Both the position numbers and the translations under genes were made by a program. DNA of 64,000 nt from Ceratodon purpureus. Lineage: Eukaryota; Streptophyta; Bryopsida; Pseudoditrichales; Ditrichaceae. This document shows, piece by piece, positions 23,151-35,470 of this stretch (positions within the stretch are counted from its first letter, which is position 1; each line of letters opens with the position of its first letter). The DNA lies in NCBI GenBank assembly GCA_014871385.1, contig CM026426.1, forward strand, positions 104,319,281 through 104,383,280. Reading direction: 5' to 3'. The notes beneath the pieces were generated by a model. The model was given only the letters and a program-made list of their open reading frames with translations, made no database searches and had not been told where the DNA came from.

Positions 23151-24552
23151 TACCTTTCGCCGTGTCTCGGACATTTTCTCAGACTTTGCTTTATATATAG
23201 GGGATTCCCAATATTTCTTCATATTCTCCCATTCTTTCTCTGAAAAATTTGATGGAGCTTTCAAATTGCTCCATGTAATCTCTTCACTCTTTCACAATCT
23301 CTACGGAGCCACGTCTTGATCATCTTGTCAAAGGCCACCAACTGTGACACATCGTGCTCCAGGAATTCAAACTTTGCAGATAGAGCGTCTCTCAACTTTG
23401 CCCGGGAACTTTCATTCTGTTCCTCGTATTTGATGATGCTCATATCCAACATCCAAGGTGTTAAATCTCATACATACTCTTGCCATTTTAAATGGCCTTT
23501 ACATCCACTATCAAAGGTACTAAAGGGACGCATCTGCACAACGTAAGGTTTTAGACCGGCGTTCACCCTTCTGTTTGCCTCTTCATCGGCTTCCCTTTTA
23601 TTTGCCCTCCCGATCCTCTTCTTCATTGATTCTTCCTTTATGGAAGAGGATCTGGATGGACAACCTTCTCTGTCCCTATCTCTTGATTAACTCCAATCCC
23701 TGCGTTGGAATTCCCTAAGCTCACTCCAGACACACCTTGCCAGTTCGAATGAAATGGAACCTGAGACATGCCACCTAACACATCAACCACATCCGCACTG
23801 CTTTGGTTTTGTGGAAAAGGTACCCACGTCCAATGAACGGGACCCTGCATCGGAATGGTTGTAGGACACGGAAACACGTGACCTCCATGAGGAACTCGAC
23901 AATCCTGTTCAGCATTTTTGTGTGCCAGTGTACTTCCTCGGCTGCATCGATAAGTGATGGGTGGGTCTTCATCAAGTTTCCTTGAAAGCGAATTTTTATT
24001 ATGATTGTTGTTGATGGATTGGGGCGTAGGACTACCAATATGCCTCCGCGGATTCTATGAATTAGAATCACTCGCATCGGATTCTGTATATCATTAAAGA
24101 ATTAGGTCATACAAAGTGTAATTCCCCATTCATTCCCACTGTAATTGCCCCAACAGAGTGTGTGATCAAACTCATGTGCATTTATTAAATCTAGCATCAC
24201 ATGTTACGCGAGCAACCCATTACAGTAGAGAATAAACATCATCCTGAGCAGTAACCTATTGCAATGAAATCGGCTACCAAAATAACAAAGGACGGTTTCC
24301 ACATGCGGACACGTAAAACCCTAAACAATGCGGAAGAACCAAGGGTCAGTGCTTACCTCGACGGTCGCATGCGCGTCTTTCACCGCTGCCTCCATCAGAC
24401 CCATCTTCGTGGTCTTCCGTCGTAGCAGCCGCCGCTTTCAAAGGTCCAACCCCGTCGCCTCCACATTGTACCCTCCCGCTTCTACGAGGCGGAAAATCTG
24501 TGCTTGCAATGCTCTTCCGTTTGCGGTAATTTTTGCGACCACGAATTGACAC

Positions 24553-27109
24553 AAAACTGAAGCAATGGCAGAAGGCAACAAGTGTGATTAAAGTAAGCCA
24601 TTACAAAAACATCTTAAACAACAAATACTATCAAAGGAATGAACCTGGGAAGACGATGCGAATACGGGGATGGAAGTTGAATCCCTTGCGACAAACAATT
24701 TGAACCGTCCTCTATTACACATGTCAATCCAGGATATTACTAGACAGGTCTCTCGTAGGGTTTATTAATGGCCTGTTAACTCACAGGTCCTTTGCAGCCT
24801 CGATGGCAGGTTCCAGCATTGTCCTGTTTCGCGCGAATCTAGCCTTAAGAAGTAGCTCGTACTCATTTTCCTCTCCCTCTCTCGTTGTTGTCAACGTCTT
24901 CCGGTTGCGATTCTTCCCACTCCGTTTCAGGACTCCCTCGAGTCATTCTATCCCTCGCCTGACTATGATATATTGGACTCTATTCGAATCTAGAGACCTT
25001 CCTAATGCACATACAAAGTAACGCCGTTGTCTGCGACTCGGACTCTTCGCATGTTGTTGACTCTTACTCTAGTGCATCGTTATGCATTGCCCATTCATAG
25101 AATAGAGACTCTCTCTGTCACCTCCTTTCTTCGCATGTCTCATCGAGGGTTTCAGTAATACTGTACTGATGGTTAACTGAAGCTACAATTAGGAACTTCT
25201 ACCTTTCAATCCGTTTCGGAAGTGGAATTACAATGGATTCTGCGATTGTACATTGAGGTATTTCTAATCCGATACACCCCTAGTTTGATGTCTTTCTTAT
25301 TGTGATTGTTTAATTTCTGTTGTTGAGGACAATTCCGGCTTTGTTTCATTTATCAACTTCTCAATGTCATTGGATTCCTATTCGGTTTTTCTGTACTAGA
25401 GAGTGGGCCGGGGAAGCACATTCCGGCTCCCAGCGCGGCCACAGGGGAGCCCGGTAGGGCGACCCTTTCTTCTGAGTACATGTACTGTATCCTCTATGAT
25501 AGAATACTACCAGTGCATGCGGATAAGAAGCTCTTGATTAATATGTATATGTGTTGATCTGGCTCTCTTTGGATCCGAGTCTTCCATTTCGCACTCGTGT
25601 CACTAGTTTTCCTACACCAGGAGCTGCATATTAGAATTCTCTCATGGATATTCATATCAGATTAGAAGAGTAGAAAGGTTTTCCTCTGGTACCTGAGTCC
25701 GCAATACTCCTTCCAATGTTGAAAGTCTCCTCTCCCTATCTTCTCGTCATAATTGAGCTCGCTCACGAAATGCGTTGAGGTGAATTAATTCCTTGTGCAG
25801 ATCAATGCTATCAATTGGAGTGATGGATTGACAAACCAGGTTCAGTTCCTAAATGAAGCTAATATCTGGCCACAACCAAAGCGGTATTTCAGAGCAGACT
25901 AGCCGAGCTTTTGTCAACATTTCATCTCCAAACATGGAAAAAAAATGTGAGCAATTAGAATGCAAACAACATCCTCTCACGCTAATTTACAAGCTTTTGA
26001 GAGAGGATCGAGGATGTCGCTAATTTGTCTATTCTGAAATTACAGATGTACACAGCATATCATCAATGACCTCATGAATTCCAGTCTCAGAAGAGAAGAT
26101 GAAGCGCTCGAAATTAAGACGAGGTCCAACAGCGCTTTGAAGTAAAGACGAAGAGCTCAACATCGAACACACGTCAAAATTTGTAACAAGAAACCGAGAA
26201 GTGAGGTAATGTCGAGCTGCTTAACCTCACCGTCTCTGGCAAGCGCTCTCAACCTTCGTGCCGACATTACTTCAGAAAACTCCGGTGGAGAATTATTCCT
26301 GTTCCTTGCCCTGCGAGGTTCCTTTGGAACCTGGAATTGATTTTGATCAGCTGCATTGTTTGATTTTGTGTCTTTGTGCATGCATGCAGGAATGATGGAG
26401 CACCGTGTTGCTCTGTCTGATATTTCTAATGTTGTAACAGCGAGTGCATCACAGAACACTACGCCAATTCATGTGTTTTTCTCGCGAGGGTCCACGTACT
26501 TTTCCATTCTCATTCCACTACGAGTGGAAATGCACTGTTGCGCTTGGTTGGCCCGCAGATTTCGACCTACCCCGAGAGTTCGCGGCAAATCCTATGATCC
26601 CTGTGATCACTATACGCTCCATTAACGTTTCCTGCTGTAATCATTATCGTTCCCGGTTTAGAGTTACGTTGCCTTTACTCTCGCGACATGTGCTTTTGGC
26701 TTTCCAAATCTGTTCTACGTAAAGGTTTTTACAATTTGGTGTGAAATTTACTTCAGAAGTTCTCTTATGCATTTTCACAGTGTTCTTTTTCAAGACCGAC
26801 CCTTGTCGTTTAATCGATTTCATTATGCTATTTCGTCGCTTTCGACTCTTGCTTTTTTTACGGCTTTTATGTATTCATACTTACCTCTCCATTTATAATT
26901 TTTCGACTCGGGTAGCGCGTACAAGACGGGAGCTTTTCGTACAGGTAAAGTATTCAATTCATTTTTGGAATCATTACACGTCATACATAGTTCTGATGTG
27001 AATCCGAAAACTTACATCGTCTGAATATCAATTTCAAAATTACACTGCCGAGTAAGGATAAACATATCATACTTAATACAGGGACTATTTCAAAAATCCT
27101 AAACTCCGA
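24553..27109. other. Gene-free stretch with one GC-rich block
   Basis: I find no supported gene here. A compact GC-rich block near 25405-25470 (GGGCCGGGGAAGCACATTCC and following) stands out from its AT-richer surroundings and may be a fragment of an old element, but it has no recognisable ends. Confidence 0.5.
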
Positions 27110-28128
27110 CTTATGCCCCCTTCAGACAGGGAGGTACGAAACACCGCTGGAAAACCCTGTGCCACTGTGGTCATCCAAATAACCTGAAGATGTTCACACT
27201 TTGAAGTGACGTAAATGGATATTCTGGAAAGGAGAGTTCTGTACATGGAGTGGGCTGGACGAGACCCTTCCCACCATCGTTGATACAGACCTCCTGAGTA
27301 TACATGATGATCAAAATCCGATTTCTGTGATCATTGGATTTACTGTGTACTGAAGTGACATCCACGTTCTTCGCTCCCGGGCAGTGTCGGGCAGCTGGAG
27401 ACAATGTCGGGCAGCTGAATAATTTTTTTTTGAACCGTAGCTCTCCCTCCCCCCCCTCCTCTTCCTCTTCATTCGCAACGACTCCTTCTTCTCTCTCCGC
27501 CTCGTTGTTGCGGCCACCGATTGTTGCATGCGCTCGGGTTTCGCAGTAGTTTCAGTATTGCAGAATTGTTGAATTGCTCCCAGCGGTACGGTGTACTGTG
27601 TGCATCGGTTGACTCAACGGGCTTGTCGAGCGCGGCATTGGCAGAACTCAATTCCCCTGCCGTGGTCATATCAATTTTGGATTGTGTGCGGAGTCATGCT
27701 CGGGGCTCGCGACGGTGAATTCGTTGATTTCCGGGTGATCACAGGAGAGGTACGATTCAATTACTGCTGATGTTTGAATGCTGCGTTCGTTTGAGTTCGT
27801 CATTCGTTTTGAGCTCTCTAATTATGTGGATTCTAACATGTGTATCCGATCTCAATGCAGATTAGGAACTTTCCATTGTCACTCGGAGTCTTGGAAACCC
27901 TCCGCGGCGTGCGTCATCGGTAAGCACTTGGCCGCCAAACCAAGGCGCAGCCAGGTACGCTTACTGTGTCCGCTACGTCCGTGTAAGTCTTTCCATTTTC
28001 TCGTCATCGTCCAGCCGATTCGGTACTTGGTTATTAGTCCCCCGGGTTGATTGCCCTTAGAATCCAGTGGCCCTAGGTCTTCGATTAGGGTTCGGTAATC
28101 TGTAGGAGTTCATCCCTCTGGCTCCGCC

Positions 28129-29463
28129 ATGGACCCGCGTCTAGACCCCCGTAATGTCGCCTTCTTCCTTCCGTCGCTTGTTCTTCTTCTTCAGAACGTG
28201 GTCGACACCATGTTCCGGCCAGGGGAGGACATACCTCCTAATGAAGGTGACGGAGCTGTTCATGTGGCTCAAGTGCATGAGACCCTCGTCAATATGAATT
28301 CCATAGTAGCATCTGTTTTGCACGATTTTAGAGTTGCCCATGCGGTGACATTGCTCGAGCAGGAGCTAGGATGGTGGGTGCTTCCACGCTCCACATTCTG
28401 GTTCTCGCGCTTCGTTCTTCAGGAATATGACGATAACCGTTGGCTAGAAAATTTTAGGATGACCAAAGCTTCCGTGTTTAGTCTCACCAATCTGTTGCGA
28501 CCGCATATAGAGAAGCAGAATACGATGTACAGAATGGCTATCCCTCCCATCGTTAGAGTCGCCTGTACCTTATTCAAATTGTGCCAAGGATCAAACCTTT
28601 TGCTATGCTCGGAGTTTTTTGCTATCGGTGTGAGTACAGCCTCTGGTATTATCAGAGATGTCGTGAAAGCGATAAATGACACCCTGAGACATGAGATATC
28701 CTGGCCTACTGGGAATCGCCTCCACTTAAACATGGCTCAATTTCGTGAGTTCTCGGGGTTACCAGGGATAGTCGGGGCAATAGATGGAACTCACTTCCAT
28801 CTACGCAAACCTAACCATTGCCCCGAGGACTACTTTTACTTCAAAAGTGGCGGGTACACCATGGCTTGCCAAGCAGTTGTGGATCGTGACCGAAAATTCA
28901 TAGACATATCAGTTGGTATGCCGGGCTCTCCTAACGATGCACGTCAATTGAGACGGTCCATGCTTTATCAAAAGGCTACCACTACTAATCTGTTCAATCC
29001 AGCGGATTCAATTGAGGGATTTGTGCCCTATTTGGTAGGGGACAAGGGCTATCCGATTCTACCCTGGTTGATCACACCATACCGTGAGATGCCCAATGGT
29101 CGCCGTTCTGTTCAGGAGACGCTATTCAACCGCAAGCTTTCCCGAGCCAGAAGTGTGGTTGAAAATTCTTTTGGAATTCTAAAACAAACTTTTAGAGAGT
29201 TGCACAGTACCTTGGATCTGCATGTGACACTACTGCCCGATGTGGTGGTTACCTGTTGCATACTGCATAATCTACTGCTCGGCCAGTCTTCGGAGGAAGT
29301 GGACAGGTTACTGGAGATGTTGCAGCGGGAGGGGATGGCGCCTATCATTGATGATGATGCTGTACCTGAAGAGCTTCCAGAGGACGGGGCACCAAGGAAT
29401 GAGCTAGATGGAGAGGATAAAAGGACTAGCCTCGCCGCATTCCTTGTTCAGGACAGAGTCTGA
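28129..29463 (+). CDS. PIF/Harbinger transposase (DDE_Tnp_4), 444 aa
   Basis: Nuclease and strand-transfer enzyme of the Harbinger element, expected to act in the nucleus with the Myb-like ORF1 partner. The ATG lies in a CGCCATGG context and the frame is uninterrupted. Catalytic motifs are visible: VGAIDGTHF (Asp219), YLVGDKGYP (Asp305) and ARSVVENSFG (Glu345), with the usual RCIIHNLL-like helix near the end (CCILHNLLL). The N-terminal half contains the helical region ahead of the DDE core, and the C-terminal tail is acidic. Length fits the family (roughly 400-450). I see no intron and no break, so it may be functional. Confidence 0.95.
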   Translation: MDPRLDPRNVAFFLPSLVLLLQNVVDTMFRPGEDIPPNEGDGAVHVAQVHETLVNMNSIVASVLHDFRVAHAVTLLEQELGWWVLPRSTFWFSRFVLQEYDDNRWLENFRMTKASVFSLTNLLRPHIEKQNTMYRMAIPPIVRVACTLFKLCQGSNLLLCSEFFAIGVSTASGIIRDVVKAINDTLRHEISWPTGNRLHLNMAQFREFSGLPGIVGAIDGTHFHLRKPNHCPEDYFYFKSGGYTMACQAVVDRDRKFIDISVGMPGSPNDARQLRRSMLYQKATTTNLFNPADSIEGFVPYLVGDKGYPILPWLITPYREMPNGRRSVQETLFNRKLSRARSVVENSFGILKQTFRELHSTLDLHVTLLPDVVVTCCILHNLLLGQSSEEVDRLLEMLQREGMAPIIDDDAVPEELPEDGAPRNELDGEDKRTSLAAFLVQDRV

Positions 29464-29961
29464 ACTGGGAAGTCGGCAACAACTGGGAGGGCGGGTGGGA
29501 AATTCTAATCGACCGGGACTACGACCATCAGGTAATGCAATCAAAACACTCATTGTCATAATTCAAATCAGTTTCCCTGTCATGCAGTTTTATTAGCTGA
29601 AAGCATAACACATAAGGTCGGGTAGCTAGAGTAGTAGACTGTGTCGTTTTTTTTTTTGAGCCTCAAAGGCCGAGACCAGTACTACACTCTGTTCCAGATA
29701 TGTTCTAACATAGTTCTCATCTGTGCTACCTAGGAGGAGGTCGGAGACGATGGTTGGGAGGAAGTACAGACGACGTGAAGGGCAGGTAACTAGACCAACT
29801 CTACGACATCGATATCACTGAATTGTACAGTCAGTGATGTGTAGCAGATAGTGGAGTTTCTTCTGATGAATTGCTTTTGGGTGTTGCAGATGGAGGAGGA
29901 GCGCTGCGGTTGCAGTTGGAGTGGGAGCGCAACTTCGGCGGTTAGATATGGAGGGGGAGCG

Positions 29962-31839
29962 TTACTCCGGTCCTAGTCCCGGTCCTTCACCAGGCGGGGC
30001 AGCACCGTCGGGGGGGAGATTCGGGTTATTTTTGTGGGCAGCGTGTGGGGTTCCGTTGGGAGGGGGAGTTCTTGATATAGCTGAGGCTAAATTGGCTATG
30101 GCTTGAACAACCATTTGTTGGTTCATCAAGCCAAGCCGGGTGTGTTCCTGAGCGATCCTCACGTTCTCCATTGCCATTCTATCTCTCTCTCTCTTATAAT
30201 CCAAGCTCTCCCTGAAATGCCTTGTCTGAACTTCTAATTTTTCCCTTTCCGTAGTCTTCTGCGTGTCATTTATATCACTCAGAATTTTGGCCATCTTCTC
30301 TGCACTCTGCGAAACTCCCTCTGCAATTGTTGTAGTGTCTGCACTTCGCTTCTTCCTATGACCAGTACTACCGAAAGTTTTCCTCAACTCTGCAGCTGCA
30401 GATGTAGCAGTTGATGAGAGAATGTGAACCTCATTGGGGGGTCTCCCCTGTCGAGAGACTTGAGGGACGGAGCCTGCGGGAGCTGAGTATCCAACTGATG
30501 GAGACCCTCGAGCATTTGCCAATGGAGCTGGATGGTTGGGGCCTGTCCTCTGGGGTGTGCCCCCGTGTGCTGGAGGGGCGTTGAGGTTTATCTCGTCGCC
30601 CACACGTCTAGGGGGCATGAAGTCAGGCCTGCGCCTTCCAATCTCTGCTGCAGATGCCATATGGGATGGCACAGTGGGATCTTGGCCTACCCCACTGGAT
30701 CCGCCTACCCCTGGTTGGCCATGTGCTGAGGATACAGATGGGGACTCTCCCGCTGTCAAGTCAATGTGTGGTGCAGCATTCAAGGGCACTTGTCTCCATG
30801 CGTCCTCCCTCATCATGTCCAGTTCGTCCATAACCTCATTGGAGTCACCTCGAACCGGGGCTCCATAGTTCGCATCCAATGGGTCACTAATGTCTCTTGC
30901 GTGTGGCGGGTTGATTGTGGCTTTGTTACGAAGCCATTCTGCCATGTTACGATATGCAGCTGCATAGAAGCTCTTCGGCAGCTTCTGCTGTTTCTTCTCT
31001 TCAGCTGATGTATCTGTAAAGTATGCCTTAGAATTCATCCCAGTACGCCTATGGAAATCCCAGATTTTTTTAAAATCGGAGAGCAACGTCGTCCACTTGT
31101 ATTTACAAGCGTCACGGTCTCTGTCCACATCTCCTTCCCCCTTGCTTGAGTTCAATATGACGGCTATTTTCCCCCACTTCCCCAGTTCGGGGCACATGAG
31201 CTCCCTCACATCCTCTACTGACATCTCATTGATGTGTTCCTGTCTCTTGGCCTCGATGAGAGCTAATATCTCACCTTTGGACCAGTTCGGGTCCCTCTCT
31301 TTCTTTCCAGACGGACCTGATTCTGCTTGTTGAGCCTTTCCCTTCCGAGACCCTCTCCCTCCTGCTCCCCTCCTTGACTGCGGTGGCCCCGAGCTCTGAC
31401 TGTCTGCAGATCATATCAGTAGTACTTTTAATTTTTTTGTTCACTGAATTCTATGTGATTTTAGGACTGACTTTGGCATCGGAGGGGTTTCGGGGGGGTG
31501 TGCAGGTACGCCCACATAGGTTGTGAACACGCAAAAGCAGCATTCTACAGGAGTAGAGGAATCTGAAGAAGATTATATGGAGCTGAAATCATTCGTAAGG
31601 TAAGACTACAAACCGGGTTTCAGATTTTCTACATTCTACTGCTCCTATGAACTCTTACATTCCTGGATATAGTGCCGATTATACTCAGAATATTACATCA
31701 ACAGTGGCTCAAGTATTGTACGATATTCAAAAGAGAAAAAAATAAAACAGAATGAAGTGTAGAAATAGAAACAACTGTGTCCACGGTACTTACTCTCCGG
31801 CTGTGAATGGCTGCGCAGGCTGTCCATCTGGTCGGCCAT
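29962..31839 (-). CDS. Harbinger ORF1, Myb/SANT-like DNA-binding protein, two exons
   Basis: My model joins exon 1 (31839-31794, starting MADQMDSL) to exon 2 (31403-29962) by GT-AG, phase 1, for 495 residues. Exon 2 carries a Gly/Arg/Lys-rich stretch, then a Myb/SANT- or trihelix-like domain: DPNWSKGEILALIEAKRQEH, then CPELGKWGKIA, then CKYKWTTLLSDFKKIWDF. A Pro-rich middle and a charged helical region near the end follow, the latter a likely coiled coil or partner-binding part. In PIF/Harbinger elements the Myb-like protein binds subterminal DNA and helps bring the transposase into the nucleus. The gene runs toward the transposase, and the 3' ends are about 500 bp apart. Skipping exon 1 would leave the ATG at 31224, in the middle of the SANT domain, so the spliced form is preferred. 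Confidence 0.85.
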
Positions 31840-32598
31840 GGTGAATTTGACGAGGAATGTCCGTCTGCAGCAGCTCCTCACCTCACAAGATCTCTCGGCT
31901 CCTCGCCCAAGGCAGCGGCATTGTAATGGAGTAGCAGTAGAATAGAAACACTGTAGAGGAAGAGAGATGTAGTTCTGGAGTGTTGGGCTCTTATAGGCGG
32001 GGTAGAAAAAAAATTTCACAGTGGGCAGTGCTGACCGGAGTCTCCCCGGGCATCGCCACTTGTTCCGAATTATGTTCAAAAAGACCGCAATATACTCACA
32101 TTTATCAACGTTGTAAATGGCCCCTTCCCTGGCCCCATCCATACCTCCGCTGTAACCACATTTTCTTTACTATATACAGTAGTCGACGTCCTTCCAGACC
32201 TCCTTCCTAGCACCGCTGTAACTCATCTTTACCACCGTTGATAACTTCATGTTCGACCCTGGACACGTAAGCCGATGACTAGGTTCGGCAAGACTTTGTC
32301 TTTTAATGTGTGAATGCGTACCTACGTACCACCGTCCCAACTCCTCCGTTACCTACCCTGGACCTCTGTGTGGGAAGGGGGCATAAGGTAAGCATTCCAC
32401 ATGCTATTACAATAAGCTGAATAGACTGGGAGTTCGGACTTTACACGCCCATGTCAAACTATGTCCTTGCATGCAGAGTTTGTATACATGTCATAAGAAC
32501 AGACTCATGAAGGTTCCGTAACCAACAAATAATTAGTTTAAGGGATATTTAAAATATACAATTCCTTTCTGATTGTAATCTTTGTATTTTACGCTTAT

Positions 32599-33338
32599 GG
32601 GTGTAAGCATGGTAAAGTGTACCAAAAAAGTGGTTAACTATTTGTCAGATTCAGCCCTTTTGCTAAAATTATGCAAAAGTGATGGAAAAATGTTATTGAA
32701 GTCAAATTTTCTTGCTAATATAGATTCTCAACTTGTTTTTGTACAACTTGGAAAAGTCTCATGCAAAGTAGACACTTTTAAGTTATTGTATGAGGGCTTT
32801 AAGTCCAAGCAAAGTGAATGTGACCATTTGAAAAAGTGGCTAGAAGAGAATCAAAAACTATCTAAAAATCACTTTTGATGATGGGGGGCCCTCTGTATGT
32901 TTAAGAGGTATTCTAAAATAGTCAATTCATATACTCATCAATTGGTTTAGGGTTCCAAAAGTATCGCAAGGATGTTTTTTAAGAGGGTCACTTCCGCAGT
33001 ACTTTTAGTGAGTTTTTTTTCACCGAACATTGTTTTTCAAATTGGAAAAAACATGCTCTAAAGACAATAGAGGGCCCCAAATGAAGAAATTAAAACTTTG
33101 GAAAAGTTTATTTTCATGATTTAGAACTAGTGGTCAAATTAAGTATCAATTGAAGATGTTCTCTTTAGGAAGTTGCTTATTAGATACCTTGTGACACCCT
33201 GAAAAGTGACTAAAAAGCTCAAAAACTACACCAAAATGCTCAAAATCAGCTTAGAGCTTCAAAAAACAGCACACTTCATATTCACTTTCTAGTGATCACA
33301 CATTGCACTTACTGGTCCACTTTACCATGCTTACACCC
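32599..33338. mobile_element. 740-bp non-autonomous TIR element, class unknown
   Basis: The ends GGGTGTAAGCATGGTAAA and the inverted partner TTTACCATGCTTACACCC match for about 26 bp with one mismatch. TTAT lies directly outside both ends and may be a 4-bp duplication. The AT-rich interior has an open frame of about 98 codons without a family signature (LVFVQLGKVSCKVDTFKLLY and on); I do not regard it as a supported gene. Confidence 0.7.
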
Positions 33339-34993
33339 TTATATATAAGTTACCTTGGAGGACTGGTTTTGTCCCACCATGGTTTTGTGAAGTGCGGGCT
33401 CCTTTTTTGAGAGACATAATTACAGAGTTTGTGGTCAAGAACGGTGAAGTGAGTAGATGTGTAACACTTTTCTTAATGCCATAGTCCTACTTGTGGAAGC
33501 AGATTGTGTTCGCTTTGGAGGTACAAGTTCTGTATGTATTTTAACAAGATGTTCTTTGTCAGTATGCATACAGGCTTTGCTTAGAGAGGAGTGCGTCCCA
33601 CATTATTGGTCATATGAACTTCAAATGCCTTCAATACCCAATCACTTTATTTCACAATGCGCATATTGTACGATCGAATAGTTATGTATAGTAGAAGATA
33701 TGTGTCTAAGAAAGCCATCTATTCACTTTGAGAGAATAGAAGATAGCAATATTTGTGTCATCTTGTAATAAATCCATCAGAAGTTTTCGTTTGAAAGTAT
33801 GCGAAGAAGATTGTGAGAGTAATAAGGATATGGGGCATGTATATATTACAAGCCAGGAATCAAGCTGGGTTTTGGAGGAATGAATTGCCATACAGGTCAT
33901 GATGAAGCAAAAAATGTGTTTTTTTTTTTTCTAAAAGAAAATAGAGCGCAAACACAGAGATACATATCTCTAATGTCAAGAAATATTGGAGAGAATAATG
34001 TGAGTGTGTTATACATTTCTCTACCGGAAGCAATAGGCAATTTTTATAAAAGTTTCTACAGTATGTGCTGCTACACAGATGTCGTAAAGTTGAACAATCT
34101 TGTAAAGGGATTTATAAACGTCTTCGACCGGTGTGGAGCATGGTTGTCCATCGACTAAGGAGGTACGTTGTGAATAAAAGTCTATGACAATGTTGAACTA
34201 TGTTAGACATTACTTTCTTTAAATTAAACTTCACAAGCTAGGTTGTGGATTGTTATTAGTGTTTGAGAGCACAGTCGACAAACAGAGTTGTATGTCCGAC
34301 TATGTTGTTATAAAAGCAGACGACTCTGTCGACTTGATCTATTCATGGACGGTGAGTCTGTGGTTGCTCTCTGCTCTAATACTTTGTGGAGTCATGTAGA
34401 GCATAAAAAAGAGAACATTGCAAAGGAGATGAGAAACGCACAACGTACTGTCCAAATAATTAACCAGGTTAGTAAGCTCAAATTAATACCTGTATTTTTA
34501 TATATACACCACATTGGAAACTTCGTCATTTCAGAGGAAGATACGATAAAAGAAACACCACACAAAATGGTGAAAATATTTTCTATATGATAGGTATTAC
34601 AGAGCAATAATTCTATTTGCACTGAGCTCCTATACGTATCGTCATGGTTTCTCTATGATCTATCTACTCCTTTGTCGTGGGCAAAACACTTACATACGGA
34701 TAAGTTTCTTAGCTAATTTTATGTTGAGAAATTTACAGTCGAATGTTTATAGTAGCCATGAAAAGTCTTGCACATAGTTTCCTCCGGTCTGGAGTATAAT
34801 TCACAGAACTAGGGATTTCCTCTAATAAACTCTATTGCAGTAAATACATAAACAGAGAGAGTTGCATTGTCGGATCACATTACCTATGCAATGAAGGAAA
34901 ACAAAATGAAGTACTGGTATTAACAGAGTATGGTAAAACACAAGTGATAGATTAATAATTACTCCAGATTTAACGTGATGAGTATGAGGAACC
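33339..34993. other. AT-rich stretch, no supported gene
   Basis: Short open frames exist, for example one rich in Lys/Glu near 34321-34475 that ends at a GT (HKKENIAKEMRNAQRTVQII), but none has a family signature or a convincing exon chain. Confidence 0.4.
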
Positions 34994-35470
34994 TCACAAG
35001 CGCAAGTGTCTTGTTGTCAAGATTGGAAATCGCGGAATATTTAACGCTTTCGGAGACGCACAAACTCGGTATACCGGGAATTCTGCGCTAGCATCGATTT
35101 GAGAACCAGGACAGGAGGCTTGACTGCTAATTGTGTTGCAGGTGGAATCCTGCTCTGAAGTATCCACTGGAGACGCTTTGGCTTTGACGTCACGGCGTTT
35201 GTCGTTGTACCTCCTCACCATTGCTGCATGCTCGGCACGAGTCTGGAGCCTGCGTATTGGAGACCGACAGCGATTAAAGTAGTCCGGAAAGTGCAGACCC
35301 AATGCGTTGCTCAGTGCAACCATCTCCTGGTAATAACCATCATTCCAGCGGAACTTATTAGAGAAATGCACAAACTGCCCAATGCAAGGAACGTCAGGGT
35401 AAGTCAGATGATGTTTGGCTTTGAGGCGGTAAATCTCCACTAGCCAGCCGAGAATAGCTTCTTTATCCAT
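34994..35470 (-). CDS. Hypothetical protein, 158 aa
   Basis: An uninterrupted frame from an ATG at 35470. The N-terminal two thirds look protein-like (ILGWLVEIYRLKAKHHLTYP, then FVHFSNKFRWNDGYYQEM, then HFPDYFNRCRSPIRRLQTRA), with several aromatic and basic residues. The C-terminal third is Ser/Thr-rich. No membrane segment or known motif is visible. It could be an exon of a host gene or part of an old element. Confidence 0.3.
   Translation of the reverse strand: MDKEAILGWLVEIYRLKAKHHLTYPDVPCIGQFVHFSNKFRWNDGYYQEMVALSNALGLHFPDYFNRCRSPIRRLQTRAEHAAMVRRYNDKRRDVKAKASPVDTSEQDSTCNTISSQASCPGSQIDASAEFPVYRVCASPKALNIPRFPILTTRHLRL

Larger units (their letters stand above)
19613..24552 (-). pseudogene. 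Decayed CACTA ORF1 (Transposase_24-type) gene
   Basis: Several phase-0 exon-like blocks on the minus strand match the make-up of plant En/Spm-type ORF1 proteins. They are: a basic N-terminal block near 24552-24351 ending in GTAAG; a Pro/Gly-rich block (about 23640-23880); a Transposase_24 core around 23130-23450 (KEWENMKKYWESP, KAKSEKMSETRRK); small exons at 20594-20547 and 20120-20067; and a C-terminal exon 19924-19613 with VASGTVMSLGGQATFHG and TLSDALGSNVLW. The core has two frame breaks, is split by a TIR element (22734-23150), and resumes with GRHGYAG followed by an in-frame TAG. The core motif WESPxxKAKSExM is shared with the ORF1 at 48454-56859. This is a relic, not a working gene. Exon borders in the middle are uncertain. 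Confidence 0.6.
27114..32383. mobile_element. PIF/Harbinger element, about 5.3 kb
   Basis: Two convergent genes typical of PIF/Harbinger, a DDE_Tnp_4 transposase (28129-29463, +) and a Myb/SANT-like ORF1 (29962-31839, -), lie between short inverted ends TGCCCCCTTC...GAAGGGGGCA. The flanking trinucleotides are TTA on the left and TAA on the right. The family duplicates 3 bp (TWA), so either one flank has mutated or the border is off by a few bases; the palindrome extends to 14 bp if the flanks are included. The order and gene pair make the family call secure; the exact ends less so. Confidence 0.8.

Noticed and set aside
25400-25475. GC-rich block as a tRNA-derived SINE or LTR fragment
   Set aside because: No A and B box pair, no poly(A) and no second copy or LTR borders seen; left unassigned.
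32582-32878. 98-codon frame in the 740-bp TIR element as a gene
   Set aside because: It starts outside the element, is AT-rich and has no family motif; more likely chance.
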